Shown here: positions 25,189-36,103 of the stretch, one piece after another
Position numbering within the stretch: the stretch's first letter is position 1
Layout of the letters: every line of letters starts with the position of its first letter
From: Sipunculus nudus
Taxonomy: Eukaryota; Annelida; Sipuncula; Golfingiida; Sipunculidae
NCBI GenBank assembly: GCA_026874595.1
Contig: CM049322.1
Location: 43,958,840-44,022,839 of the forward strand
Length of the DNA stretch: 64,000 nt
Direction of reading: 5' to 3'
Notes under the pieces: model-generated
Databases searched by the model: none
Seen by the model: only the letters and a program-made list of their open reading frames with translations
Told to the model about the DNA's origin: nothing
Made by a program: the position numbers and the translations under genes

Positions 25189-25760
25189 TTTAGCTCAGCT
25201 GACTGAAAGTCAACTGAGGCATAGGTATGGCGCTTTGTCCGTCGGCCTTCCGGTTGTCCGTTAGCAGGGCATAAATCGTAACTGTTGTACCTTAAAAAAT
25301 CTTTGAGGATTTTTTAGTCTATACCCAAAAATATCTAGGGAGGTCCATAAAGAATCTCCTTGGAAACTTGAAATTAGGTCACTGTGTCCTATATGCTCCG
25401 AGCATTAGGGCTGGTAAGTACTCCCTAGAATAATTGAAAACAACTGATACAAACCTCCAATATCTTGATAATTTATGAATGGTTTGTCATGAACGTTGCC
25501 TTGCAATTAAACCATGACTAATAACGTCAGTTCCCATAAAGTGCTGGCGTCACCTGGTTGTTTCATATTTTAACAAGAATTTTTTTTCTATTTTTACTAT
25601 AAAATAACAACAACCAAGTCAGTTTCTCAGCTGTGATTCCATCTAGTGTTCGAAAACCTGGTGTGTTTATTGATCAAAAGTGGATGCCCTATATTTATTA
25701 CAATGTATGTTGCCTGTTCGTCTGTCTGTCGGTCTGTCATCCATCCATTCACACAAATTT
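25189..25760 (+). mobile_element. Mollusc-type repeat with 5' hairpin (fragment)
   Basis: Begins TTTTAGCTCAGCTGACTGAAAGTCAACTGAGG, where GACTGAAAGTC can fold, followed by GTCCGTCGGCC...GTTGTCCGTTAGCAGGGCATAAATC. This resembles the 5' end of abundant molluscan non-autonomous repeats. A second GTCTGTCTGTCGGTCTGTC stretch lies at about 25,722-25,745. The 3' terminus is not recognised. Confidence 0.35.
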
Positions 25761-26079
25761 GATTCCAGATGATTCCAGATGATGGGCATATCAATGTCCT
25801 CTCTGTGTATCAGTGTAAATCTGAGGACCAGATATAGAAAGCTAATGAACTGCAAATTGTTTGCAAGCTGTTTAGAAAAAGTAAAATAACGATTATGTGG
25901 ATTTAATGTGTGGACATTTTTTAACATTTTATAGAGATATATTCCAAGTGTAAAACTTTATAGTTTATGCGTATAACTGTCATAATAAGTATGTTTACAT
26001 TATCACATGTTCCCAAATTGTGTCAAAGAATGCAAGTTTTTCTTTTAAAATTTTCTGTCCCTGTTGTCTTCGTGGGTTT

Positions 26080-26476
26080 TCAAAAGAACATTCTGTTAGA
26101 CACCGATGTACTTTCTCTGTCCACGTTTTCATTCCACTCAATTACTGACATGTTGCTGCGGCGTTGATACTCATCATAGCCAAATGAGATCCTTAATATT
26201 TTATCATGGTAAATTAAGCAGGCATTGTTAAAGGACTCAACATAATGGGTGTTCTGGCACAATATAAAGTCTTCAGCATGCTTGTACACCCTGAGGCTTG
26301 TGATGGCTTTCATTAGCATCTGCTCTGCTTTTTGGTCTGTAATCAAACATCTATTTTCATAAAGGGCACCTTCTTCCTTGCATCTAGTAGTTTGAAAGCA
26401 GTTAGGATGGTTCCCCTTATAATGTTCTACAAGGCCTCACATATTTGCCCTCAGTTTGTCAGCTGAACCATCACAG
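26080..26476 (-). pseudogene. Fragment of a repetitive transposase-like gene (VESFNN...WNENV family)
   Basis: Open from 26,346 to 26,080 on the minus strand, with ITDQKAEQMLMKAITSL, NTHYVESFNN and SVIEWNENVDRES. The block extends upstream to about 26,476 (HYKGNHPNCFQTTRC) across an in-frame stop. Cys/His spacing followed by a conserved [V/L]E-[S/V]-[F/Y]-[H/N]-N segment and a D/E-W-N-E-x-V/I segment recalls a large family of uncharacterised, repeated invertebrate and fish proteins. I know no assigned function. The internal stop and absence of neighbouring exons mark it as broken. Confidence 0.4.
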
Positions 26477-27105
26477 TTCTATATGCTCCAGTGTATATGA
26501 GTACCGACATGGGTCACAAATGGATCTATTACAGAATAATAAAACTGCCAATATCAAAGACATATGTTTTACATAGTAACACATTAATTCATCAAGTACT
26601 ACACTGTCTGCATTATCACGCCATCATGACTGTTATATAAACTGTAGTAGTCAGCCTTATCAGCAGCTGAGCTTCTGTTGTGTTAATATGATGGCTGGGT
26701 CAGAGAAAGGCCTGTTTAAGTGTCTGGCCTGTGGTATGTGCAGTTAGCAGGGGAAAGGGGGTTTCCAAGCTGTCACATGTGTGCCTCTGTTGTGATACTG
26801 GATACCCCAAAGCTAGGACCGGTAAATTCAAATTTGTGTTGGCTGCTGTGTACAAAACTTTGGATTTTTCACTTAAAACTAATCCTTTGTGCTTAATGAA
26901 GGAATAACATGTTATCAATCCAAGAGATGTTTCTCACAGACAATTTTAGGGACAAACAGGTAAGTAATTTTTGACAAAATCCACATTAAAGCTCCTTAAG
27001 CCAGGTTTGTGTGATCACTGCAGTGACAGATTGTATACTGGCTCGGCTGTGGCTCCACTTCTCCTTCTATACCGGAACTGGGCCTTTTAGAACACAGGAC
27101 CTTCA

Positions 27106-27530
27106 TTCTGAAAAGAATTCTAAAAAAACATCTTTACAGACAAATTCAGCTGAGCGTCAAGACCCATTGGTCCCTAGTTATTTGACAGTTCGCTATAGTA
27201 ATCATAGGGTACTCTTTAGTAATTATGCAGTGATCTATAGCAATTATTAGTACTAAACAACGATTCTATAATACACTGTTACATATCGTATTTTATCGTA
27301 CTCCATATCAATTCTGTAGTACTTCATTGTTTTATACAGTTATTCTATATTATTGTACAGCAATTATTTAGTACCATATTATAATTCTGTTTTACGTACA
27401 GTATTTTTATAGTATTGCATAGGATTTCTACTTTATACTGTTTATCAATTCTATAGTACCCTAGAACAATTTTAAGTACTCTGTAGTAATTATGTGGCAC
27501 TCTGTAGTACTCTATGACTCAGGAAAACTT
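27106..27530. repeat. Dispersed repeat piece followed by degenerate short tandem repeats
   Basis: 27,118-27,185 resembles 17,806-17,875 (CATCTTTACAGACA...TTCAGCTGAGCGTC...CCATTGGTCCCTAGTTA). From about 27,185 to 27,530 variants of ACTCTATAGTAATTAT recur irregularly. No coding potential. Confidence 0.4.
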
Positions 27531-28354
27531 TAGTTACACGGCCTTTGACCCAATGGTCACATCAGGGCATTGGTAGAAAATAATTAATTATACATCATTG
27601 ATCCCAGAAATGTGTTAGCTATAAATTGATACCATACTAGTGACTTTTGAATGAATAATGGTTAAGAAAATTCCTAATTAGCTACCCCTTAATTTGGACT
27701 TATTTATGGGTCGTGGTACGACCCATTATATAACATGCTGTAGCAAAAAAGTGATACCACAATTCGTCTCTACTACCTACATGGTGATGTTCAATGGGGG
27801 TCCATACTATCTCCCTATGGCATCAAACCTTGGATGTAGTGTGGGTTGTACAAACTCTTTCTTTTATGCCTCCTACCAGATTTAGCTCCTGCCCTGATGA
27901 TATGTGTCCAATTTTGAAGAGTCTTGAAAAATTTGATTTATACCGTATTTAATGTAATTATAAATTAATTATATCATTATATGGTCAGAAATCGTGCCAA
28001 TATGTTAATGTATTCTTAATGCGAAATGTAAGCTTCACTTATCAGTGTGTAAACTATTAACGGGAACCCGTTCGTCCGAGGCAGCCGGTAACGGGAATTG
28101 ACGACTACATGGTCCTAAAACCAGAAATTCGCTCGTCCCATATGACCCTTAAGCCGCGTTTACGGTACTGGTTAAAAACCGGGAGTCCTGGCCGGAAGCC
28201 GGGAATACCCGATTCCCGGGAAAAGCCGGGACTAAGGATTTACAAGTGGACCGTATCACACATGCTCAATTTGCTATACAATAATAAAAGCACATATACC
28301 CTTGTATAAGCCCTAAACAGAAATTCGCTTTTTCGATCTTTAACCACAGAGTTA

Positions 28355-29632
28355 TTGTATCCGCCAAAACAGAGTTTTGCGGATACTATGTTTTCAGTCG
28401 GACAACGCCGCCGCCGCCGCCGCGTAGGTGTCCGTGAAACTCCTCCGTAACCGCTGTGTGGAATTTTACGATACCCGGGATTATGTTCGGGTCACATGTG
28501 AACTGCTGCGCCCCGATTTTGTTTTCAGCTCTGAACTGACCTCTGCGCTCTGCGTCCATCTCTGCGTCTGTGTTCACACATAAACCCCCATATCTCTGGA
28601 CATGTTTAAACGAGCGGGCTGAAATTTTGCATGTTTATACATCTTGGATAGGTTTTCGGTTTTTGTGACAGGTGGCCCCATTAAACCTCCCGTTTACGCT
28701 GCAGACATCCAAGCTCATATCTCGGGAACCGTATGACCGATTGGGCAAAAATGTTGCATGTGTATTGATCTCACATAGCTCTTTATCAAACGCAAAACTG
28801 GTGGCGCCACCTGAAACCATTTTTGCACAGCGTCCGTCTATTTGTCTGCCGTGGGATAAAATCACTCATATCTCGGCAGTGGTTTGACATATCTATCTAA
28901 AATTTTGCAGGTTTATACATCCTTGACAGATTTCTTGATTTAATTACAGGTGGCGCCACTTACATTCACATTTACGCTGCAGACATCCAAGCTTTTATCT
29001 CGGGAACCGTTTCACCGATTGGGCAAAAATTTTGCATGTGTATAGATCTCCCATAGCTCTTTATCATATGCGAAACTGGTGGCGCCACCTGCAGCTATTT
29101 TTGCACAGCGTCCGTCTATTTGTATGCCTTGGGATAAAATCACTCATATCTCGTATATAGCAGTGCTCGACATATCTGCCTAAAAGTTTGCATGTTTATA
29201 CATCTTGGATAGCTTTCTCGGTTGTGGCAGGTGGCGCCACCTACTTCTATGTTTACGCTGCAGACATTCAGGCTTATATCTCAGGACTGGTTTGACATAT
29301 CTCATATAGCTCTTAATCATATACAAAATTGGTGGCGCCACCGGCCACCAGTTTTGCACAGCGTCTTTCTGTTTGTCTGCTGTGAGATAAAATCACTCAT
29401 AAACAAGTAGTGGTTTGACTAAAATTTTGCATATGTATACAACTTGGGCAGCTTTCTGGATGTTGTGGTAGGTGGCGCAACCTACATACACATTTCAGCT
29501 GCAGACACTCATGCTAATATGCAACACACCTCACTCTGTTTCCCCTTGCCATTCAATCCATGCCTCACTTCACCCGTCCCACTCTGATTACGGCGGATTC
29601 ATGTAGTCGCTTGTCGACTATCCGTATTCTAG
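28355..29632 (+). mobile_element. Helentron-type non-autonomous element with GGTGGCGCCACC repeats
   Basis: The left end GTATCCGCC-AAAA-CAGAG is matched by a subterminal inverted copy CTCTGATTAC-GGCGGAT near the right end. The right end then has a hairpin (AGTCG...CGACT) and terminal CTAG (29,629-29,632) followed by T. An asymmetric inverted repeat plus a 3' hairpin and CTAG, inserted between T residues, is the Helentron-associated signature. The body is a tandem array of about 280 bp, each unit with two half-units carrying the palindrome GGTGGCGCCACC (near 28,671; 28,800; 28,949; 29,079; 29,230; 29,331; 29,472). No protein is encoded. Confidence 0.65.
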
Positions 29633-30252
29633 TTTTTAACTGATGTTTGCAAAATGAGTAAAAGCCGGGAGTAACTCACGGCCAGGTAGGCTAGTGTCAC
29701 GTAACTATTTGTCCCCCGAGCTTATGAGACGCTTTATCATTCTATTTAGAACCTGCCATGAGCATGTGTCAACCTTTCAAAGAAGTTTAATAAATTAATT
29801 GATGATATAACTGTTATATTTTTTCGCTGTCACAAACAATTTTTAACTAATCTTTTTTTCTAATTATTCAGTATATTTATTTTAAAGCTGCTATTATTTT
29901 ATATCAGGCAATTGAGAGTCCGACCATTCTTTTTATTTACTTTTGTTCTTAAACTCGTTTTTGGTATTTTAGTAATTTTTTAAAACAACGAAAATGAAGA
30001 AGGTTAATAACAAAATTTATAAAATAAAATTATGATAAAACAGTGTGAAAGTTGCCGCGTTTACACCTGTTTTTTTTCCTTCCTTCCACACCCGCTTCCG
30101 TCATCCGTCGTCCGCCAGCCGTCGTTTCTATTCACACCTACCCGCGTTTTTTGCCGTCCGCACTCGCACTTATCATCCTTGTTTCATATTGTATACACTA
30201 TTATCTTTCACGTAGGTTTAAATATGCTAATATATATATATATATATATATG

Positions 30253-30289
<37 letters not shown>

Positions 30290-30702
30290 TTGAAATCAGG
30301 CTGAGTTCATCTCCAATCCAATGAAAAAAGTCACATAATGTCCTGAAAATGTGTGTATGAGTATGTGTGGGGAGGGGTCCAGGCATCAAAAATTGATTTG
30401 GAATTGCGGCTTAAATGAGGGGGGGGGGGGGGGCCCTGTCTCCGCTTCTAAGAATTTATAGTTTTTATGTAAAAATTATGTTTCTTTATCCAATGAGGAT
30501 ATTTTATTCTACATTCGAGATCTAATAACAAATTGTCTACTGCCGCGAACCCTCTTTGATTTGACCAAATTCATGTAACTGAGGTTTATAACTGTGATTT
30601 AAAATGGGACCAATGCAGCCCTCTTGTAAACCCCGTTTCAGCAAGGATGTTTAAACTATTATCCATACATGTTAGTTATTGTGCTTCAATTGTGATTCAA
30701 TT

Positions 30703-30733
<31 letters not shown>

Positions 30734-31623
30734 TTTATATATAACAGGCTATATGTTCGTGGACTTACTAGTATTATCCCCCCGCCTCAGCTGAGCGGGG
30801 GATATAGTCATCATAAAGTTTGTCTAGGATCTGATTCAAATGGTAGCAGCAGGTGCATCTTATATGTCTCCAGTGCTAATTATTGTTATGGTCACACTTT
30901 TTTTTTTACTTTTTATGATTCGTTTTTTTTTAGTCAACCTTTTTTCATTTCATATGTGACACTTTTTTTAAGTTTTACTGGGATCTACTGGGATAACTTA
31001 CGAGGAATACGTAGATATTGATCAAACTCATCAGAAATATTAATCAGTATAATATCTCGCCTTATTTTGATTTCCAGCAAAATCCACGCATATTTAATAA
31101 GGTTAGAGGTCACCAATCTTCGGTACTACTGTAACGACTCTTGGGTTGGCTCCCGTCCGAAGTCGTAAATGAACCAGTAACAACCAATGTGGGTGACGCA
31201 AGCCATCTTTAATGTGCATGTCGGTGTACAGCATGTTAACCGGCCAGCCCGGACACCTTCACTTGACTCCCTGCAGCTAACCCTGACTCGCTCTATCCCC
31301 CGTGGGTTCCTAGTTCCTACATATCAAACGTATCAGGTTCCGGCTGACCACCCCAGTGTACAGCCACTTTTTGTCACTAATAATTAATAGATGTGTACTC
31401 CTATACTCTACGCCTAAATATCTAGGCCTACGTAAAACCGGCACGTTTTAGTATACGTATGTATATTGCCAGGGTTGCCGACTCGCAGATTCCCTCATCA
31501 AACTTGAACTCAAGGCAGACGTAATAAGACGGTGTTTAATCAATATACCAAAGCCGTACAGGTTAGCACCATGCACATACGCTAAAAATATATCGAAACA
31601 GCAGGCTACTGGAGACTGACTAC
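29633..31623. other. Intergenic, simple repeats, no gene recognised
   Basis: Holds (TA)n at about 30,228-30,286, a poly-G run at about 30,419-30,433 and (CA)n at 30,712-30,732. A hairpin around 30,777-30,805 has arms CCCCCCGC and GCGGGGG. The stretch 31,130-31,620 is GC-richer and may be old retroelement sequence but has no definable ends. Confidence 0.45.
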
Positions 31624-31859
31624 TCAGTTCAGTTCAGTCCTAGTATAAGCTCCTCAGACACGGACGGTTGAGGGGTCTTAGACCCCCGCCCCGGCGGCCT
31701 CCTAAGCTTGGAATTTCTAAAATTAATTTAGAATTTCAGTTTTCCGAAAAAAGTCCGAACATTCGAAAAGGATAAGTCCAGCTCGCAGTAGCCCTTCGGC
31801 GAAGATGCCTGGTGTACTATCTTTCGTTTTACAATTTTTCTCGGATTAGACTGACTATT
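31624..31859 (-). mobile_element. Array element E1: 5'-truncated gag-type element, 3' UTR only
   Basis: Leftmost member of the array. It has the family 3' UTR features (TTTTACAATTTTTCTCGG, GCAGTAGCC...GATGCC, then the hairpin at 31,672-31,686) but no gag. Its 3' tail is CAGTTCAGTTCAGTCCTAG and joins non-array DNA on the left. It is butted directly against the tail of E2 on the right. Confidence 0.75.
31655..31713 (-). other. 3' UTR hairpin motif, E1 variant
   Basis: Frame CAGACA...GGTTGAG-stem-CCGCCCCGG...CTCCTA. Stem GGGGTC-TTA-GACCCC (31,672-31,686, plus strand). Confidence 0.8.
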
Positions 31860-31893
31860 CTAGACTAGACTAGATCTAGTATTTTGAGTCACT

Positions 31894-31948
31894 AGACAGA
31901 CACGGTTGAGGTGGTCTGGGACCACCGCCCCGGCCTGTCTCTTTAGAC
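31894..31948 (-). other. 3' UTR hairpin motif, family A variant
   Basis: Stem GGTGGTC-TGG-GACCACC (31,910-31,926) inside AGACAGACACGGTTGA...CGCCCCGGCCTGTCT, whose outer AGACAG/CTGTCT also pairs. Identical copies sit at 39,644-39,660, 42,581-42,597 and 50,702-50,718, ending E5, E6 and E7. Confidence 0.85.
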
Positions 31949-32939
31949 TATAATTTTGATGCCGAAAATGCCACACAAGCCAAGCCAAGGAGCCGCGAAG
32001 AGCCACCAGCGTGCACCCGCACCGGTGACCGAGAAAGCTACATCATCCACACCCACAAAGCCCCGAGCGGGCCACTCACCGCACGGACACCAGCAGCAGA
32101 GCCGCTGCCCCCACGAACCCGGTCGCGAGCGACATCCCCGAGCAGAATGCGCACCACAACAGAGAGACCCGAACACAAGCAGGGAAACCCAGACCGCCGA
32201 CAGAACAACTCCTACCGCGAAGAGCCGGACTTCCTGTGACTTGGATCGGGCAGGCTGTCTTGGCTTGGTCTTCAGCTGGTCCCCGAGCAGTGGGCCTAAA
32301 GTTGTCTGTTTGCCCACTGTCAGGGATTCTTGACTTGTCTTGCTTGTCTTGACTTGGGTTCCGGCTGTCGGGGTTGTCTTGTCTTCTCTTGGCTTGTCCC
32401 AGGGCTACCTGTCTTGACTTGTCTTGAGGCTTGGTCTTGGGTCTTGGTCTTGTGGCAGGCAGCGGACCTAAAGTTGTCTGTCTGTCCGCTGCCAGGTCGA
32501 TGAGTGATTGATTAGTCCTGAATAGGACTGTTGGGGGGGGGGGGGGGGGTATTCCTAAAAAGGACTGTTGGGGTGTCTTGTCTGGTCTGTCTGGAGCTGT
32601 CCCGGTGTAGGTCTGGGTAGTCGTCTTGGAAGTTGCTGTCAGTGGGCGGATGGGGTGTGCGCTCGTCTGGGTGCCCTCTAATCTTACGCTGGTGGTGTAG
32701 GGGGGGCTGCCGCTGGACTTGCGCGTCGGTGTCGGATGCTGTTGGTGGTGGTTATCAGGGGTAGTTGTTGTCCGTGGTGGGGATGGGGGGGGGGGGGGGC
32801 GTAGATTTCTTTATAATTTTACAAGTATCACATGAGATTTTTTAAGAAAATGCCTCATGATCATTTACCCTTATATTGGTCTAAAGGAGATATCTATAGG
32901 AGATATCTTTATAGTTAGAAATCTAGCCGGCCGGTGGGG

Positions 32940-33058
32940 CTCTCAGTTTGTACTTTTATATTAAGTATCACATAGATATTTATAAAAAATATTTATGATC
33001 ATGTACTTTTATAGGAAATACTTATAAGAAGTATTTTTATATAAGCGCAGACTGAGAG
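32940..33058. repeat. Conserved branched inverted repeat in family A (E2 copy)
   Basis: CTCTCAGTTTG at the left pairs with CAGACTGAGAG at the right. Inside are AGATATTT-ATA-AAAAATATTT and AAATACTT-ATAAG-AAGTATTT. Counterparts at 40,661-40,780, 43,613-43,731 and 51,748-51,866 keep the pairing. In those copies the first inner stem reads AGATATCT-TTA-AGAGATATTT, a compensated T-A to C-G change. Confidence 0.7.
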
Positions 33059-34690
33059 GGAGGGGGCGGGGGTAGTTGAGGCTAGTGGCGGCATCAGTTT
33101 CCATCCACTTGCTAGTGGCCGGCTTCAGTTTCCATGCCACTGGTCTGCCGGAAATGCTGTAATTACTAATAAAATCTATAATTATATCTTATATATGAGC
33201 GTCGGATAACCAGATATTGCGTCACTATTGTGAAAAATACAAAAACAAAAGGGTGAAAAACCGGTAAAAATCGTAAAAAACGTGGGTTAGTGTGCATGAA
33301 AAATAATGAGTGAGGTGGTGTATTTACATGAATTGTGCTCTTTTTTTTTTTTTTTTTTTTGTTAAAAGTTAATGGTGTGTAAAACAGTATGGTGCATTTT
33401 TTTGTACATGGGTTTAGTATGGTTCTATTCTAGTTGGGGGTGTATTAGTATTGGTTAGTGGAGCGGTGTTGTGTCGGTGAATATGTATTTCCCAGAGTTG
33501 TGTTTTGTTTTAATCTCCGACAATAATAGTGTCCCGGTTTGGGCACTTTGTCTTCGATTTATGTTATTATTGTTCTTTAATAAAATATTGTGTATTACTG
33601 AGTATTAATTGTTTTATGTTCCTTGTAGTTTCTGCTTTTATTTTGTTTGGTTTTTATTTTGTGGGGAGGTAAAACGCGTCCCGACCGAGCCTGCGAATTA
33701 CTCATCCCATATCTGGTGACGTTAGGTGTGTTGTTTAATTGAAGATGTTATGAATAAATCTCAGACAATAGTAGTGACCCGGTTTGGGCACTTTGTCTTT
33801 GATTTGTGTTGTTTAAGGGTTTTATTTTATTTCTTATTGATGTAGAGAGGGGGGGGGGGGGGGGTTTAGCGTGTGGGGGATGGTTTATCGATGATGTTTT
33901 TTAGTGGGGGGGGGGGGGGGGGAGGTCCTAGTGCTATTTGTAGGTGCTGTCCACCGTTTGGCAACTCAGCTACCCGTTTGCTAATTTATTTATTTATGTG
34001 GGGGAGTGGGGGGGGGGGGAGTGGAGGGTTTATAAGAGTAATTACCAGCAAGAGGGTAACCGATACGGGCCCTGCTGTTAATACTCTGGGGTTTTTGGTT
34101 ATTTTTCGGACGTTGTCCACCGTATGGCAACTCAACTGTCCTGTGTTTGTAGGGAGGAAGATCTGGTTTTGTATGGTTTTTATTTTATTGGAGGTGTTTG
34201 TGTGTGAGTGTTATTTAATAAATCTTTAGACAATAATAGTGCCCAGGTTTGGACACTTTGTCTTCGAATTGTGTTGTTTTATTTTTAATAAAGTGTTGAT
34301 TGGGTATAATGATGTTGTTTTGTTGTTTTTATAGTGCTTTGGAAGGTTTTATTTTAATGGAAGTGATAGGTGTTTGGTTTGGAGCGGGGGCGGTTTGCGC
34401 TCTTTTATGTGACCTCTAATTTATTGTTCGATTTCTTTGGGGCGGGGGGGGGGGGGGGGGGGGCGAGTGGAGTGGGATCTGTTTTGTGTGGGTTTTTTGG
34501 TTTTATTATGTGTTTGTGTATAGTTTTTATTTGATGTCATGTTGGGGCGGGTGCTTTTATTTATTTTTACGGGTGAATTTATATTCGCTTTGTTAGAGAA
34601 CGGATGTTTTTGTGGTTTATTTTTTATTGTAATGTTGTTTGGGAGTCGGTTTGGTCGGGGGGCGGGGCTGATATGCTAATTAGGGGATGC

Positions 34691-35829
34691 TAGCTGCAGG
34701 GGAGTACAGGTACTGCGTTCCTCTGCAGCTAGGATCCGATGATTAATTGATGGTCGGGGTGTTTTTTCTATTATTCTAGGCCTAATATTTTTAGAGATTT
34801 TTATTTATTTTCGTCAAAATTTCGTAGGGTTTTAGTATGGATAGAGTGTTTTGGGTTCCGTAAATTTCGAGTTTCGTTCCTAAATCTTGTACGGGCCGTA
34901 ATTTGATTAAAAATTTGTGTGAAAGGATGGGGCGTATTGAGGGTCGTGGGTCATTGAAAGTAGGTCGCGGCCCCGACCTAGTGCCTTGGCCTGACCTGTT
35001 GGTTGATTATTGAGTTTTGTAGTATGTAAAACAGGGGATGCCAGCTGCAGCGGGGTAAGTTGTGTTCCCGCCGCAGCTGGGATCCGATGTTTGATTGATG
35101 GTCTGGGTGTTTTTTCTAATTTTCTGGGCCTGATATTTCTTATGTTTTTTATTATTTTTCGATGCAATTTTGTGAAGCTGGAATTTGGATATAGTTTAGT
35201 GTGTTCTGTTGTTTTTGGGCTTCCATCTTTATTTTAAGTGCGTTAATTTTGTTCCTAAAGTTTGTACGGGCCGCTGTTCAGTAACTAATTTGTGTGGAGG
35301 GATGGGATGTCTTGGGGGTCATTTAATGTAGGTCGCGGCCCCGGCCTAGTGCCTTGGCCTGACCTGTTAATTGATGCTTAAGGGGTGTCGTATACCAAAC
35401 AGGGGATGCCAGCTGCAGCGGGATAAGCAGTGTTCCCGCCGCAGCTAGGATCCGATGTTTAGTTTGATGGTCGGGGTGGTTTTTACTGTTTTTTGGCCTT
35501 AATTTTTTTCCAAAATTTCTATTTTTATTTGCCGAAACTTCGTAATGTTTAAGTCTAGGTGGGGTTCTGTGGGTTTTGAGGGATTTGGGGGTGTGTTTTA
35601 TTTTCAAATGTGTTAATTTGGTTGCTAAAGTTGGTACGGGGCGTTGTTTTGCTTATTAGTTTTGGAGGGCCGGGGAGTGATTTTTCCTTAGTTTTGATCC
35701 TTATGTAAAATCGTTAATATTTGGTTTTTGATTTTGAAATTTGGGGGAGTGGAAGATTTTAGAAAGTTCTTTAGGCTTTTGTTATTATTTTTGGATTTGG
35801 GGAATAATATGTTGGTTAATTTTGGGGGT
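34691..35829 (-). repeat. Three tandem 5' repeats of about 360 bp with covarying hairpins
   Basis: Each unit has GGGATGCCAGCTGCAG-stem-GCAGCTAGGATCCGATG, a T-rich spacer, TTTGTACGGGCCG, and an AGGTCG-CGGCCC-CGACCT or CGGCCT hairpin followed by TAGTGCC. The same unit occurs once in E5, E6 and E7 and twice upstream of the E8 gag gene. By position it is 5' UTR or promoter sequence. Confidence 0.75.
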
Positions 35830-35856
35830 CTAGACTAGATCTTGTTTTAAGCCCTT

Positions 35857-35909
35857 CAGACATGCACGGAACGGAAGGCCTTTGACCTTCGCGCCGGCTG
35901 TCTCTTAAG
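35857..35909 (-). other. 3' UTR hairpin motif, family B variant
   Basis: Stem GAAGGCC-TTT-GACCTTC (35,874-35,890), seven positions with one C/A mismatch. Same sequence in E8 at 53,672-53,688. Framed by CAGACATGCACGGAACG and GCGCCGGCTGTCTCTTA. Confidence 0.8.
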
Positions 35910-36103
35910 CTATAATTTTAGAATTTTGAAGTCCGTATCTAAAGTCCTAAAATAAGAAATAAAATGTGTTCCGTCGCAGAAGCCGATTTCGGTATATGCC
36001 ATGGAGTTGGTGTCTCTGTATTGTTTTAAAAGTTCTTTTTTATTTTCTCTATGCTAGATTCTTTTTTTCAGTTTTTGCTTAGATCAGTCGTGGAAATTTT
36101 CAG

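Larger units (their letters stand above)
31860..35829 (-). mobile_element. Array element E2: family A, 4.0 kb, full-length, no convincing gene
   Basis: Read on the minus strand. The 5' end is ACCCCCAAAATTA at 35,829. Three 5' repeats of 350-370 bp follow, with hairpins at 35,411-35,446, 35,041-35,080 and 34,691-34,731. Next come a long A/C-rich body (G/T-rich on the plus strand, with poly-G runs on the plus strand), internal repeats of about 245 bp carrying CCCGGTTTGGGCACTTTG, a large inverted repeat (32,940-33,058), a GC-rich 300 bp, and the 3' hairpin. The tail is built of CTAGA pentamers (31,860-31,879). Frames over the GC-rich 300 bp are open on both strands but shift between copies, so I do not call them genes. 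Confidence 0.8.

Noticed and set aside
28355-29632. CRISPR-like alternation of repeat and spacer
   Set aside because: Spacers are themselves repeated and the locus is eukaryotic with Helentron-type ends.
31130-31620. Possible LTR or other retroelement remnant left of the array
   Set aside because: GC-rich, with TGTAACGACTC-like starts but no matching end, duplication or coding remnant.
31894-31948. 3' UTR hairpin as a hammerhead, HDV-like or twister ribozyme
   Set aside because: No CUGANGA/GAAA core on either strand, and the HDV nested double pseudoknot could not be fitted. The twister core bases are also absent. A single covarying hairpin in a fixed frame suits an RT recognition element better, though a new ribozyme class cannot be excluded by eye.
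31943-32333. Overlapping frames of 94-152 codons on both strands over the GC-rich 3' part of each family A element
   Set aside because: Frames differ in length and are broken by indels between E2, E5, E6 and E7. Both strands are open at once, which is typical of GC-rich non-coding sequence, and no domain is recognisable.
33873-34229. Plus-strand frames in the G/T-rich bodies (Gly-, Val- and Phe-rich)
   Set aside because: They run through poly-G and T tracts antisense to the elements and are not conserved between copies.
35821-35829. TTTTGGGGG at element 5' ends as a ciliate-like telomere repeat
   Set aside because: Present once per element and never tandem. It is simply the conserved 5' terminus.
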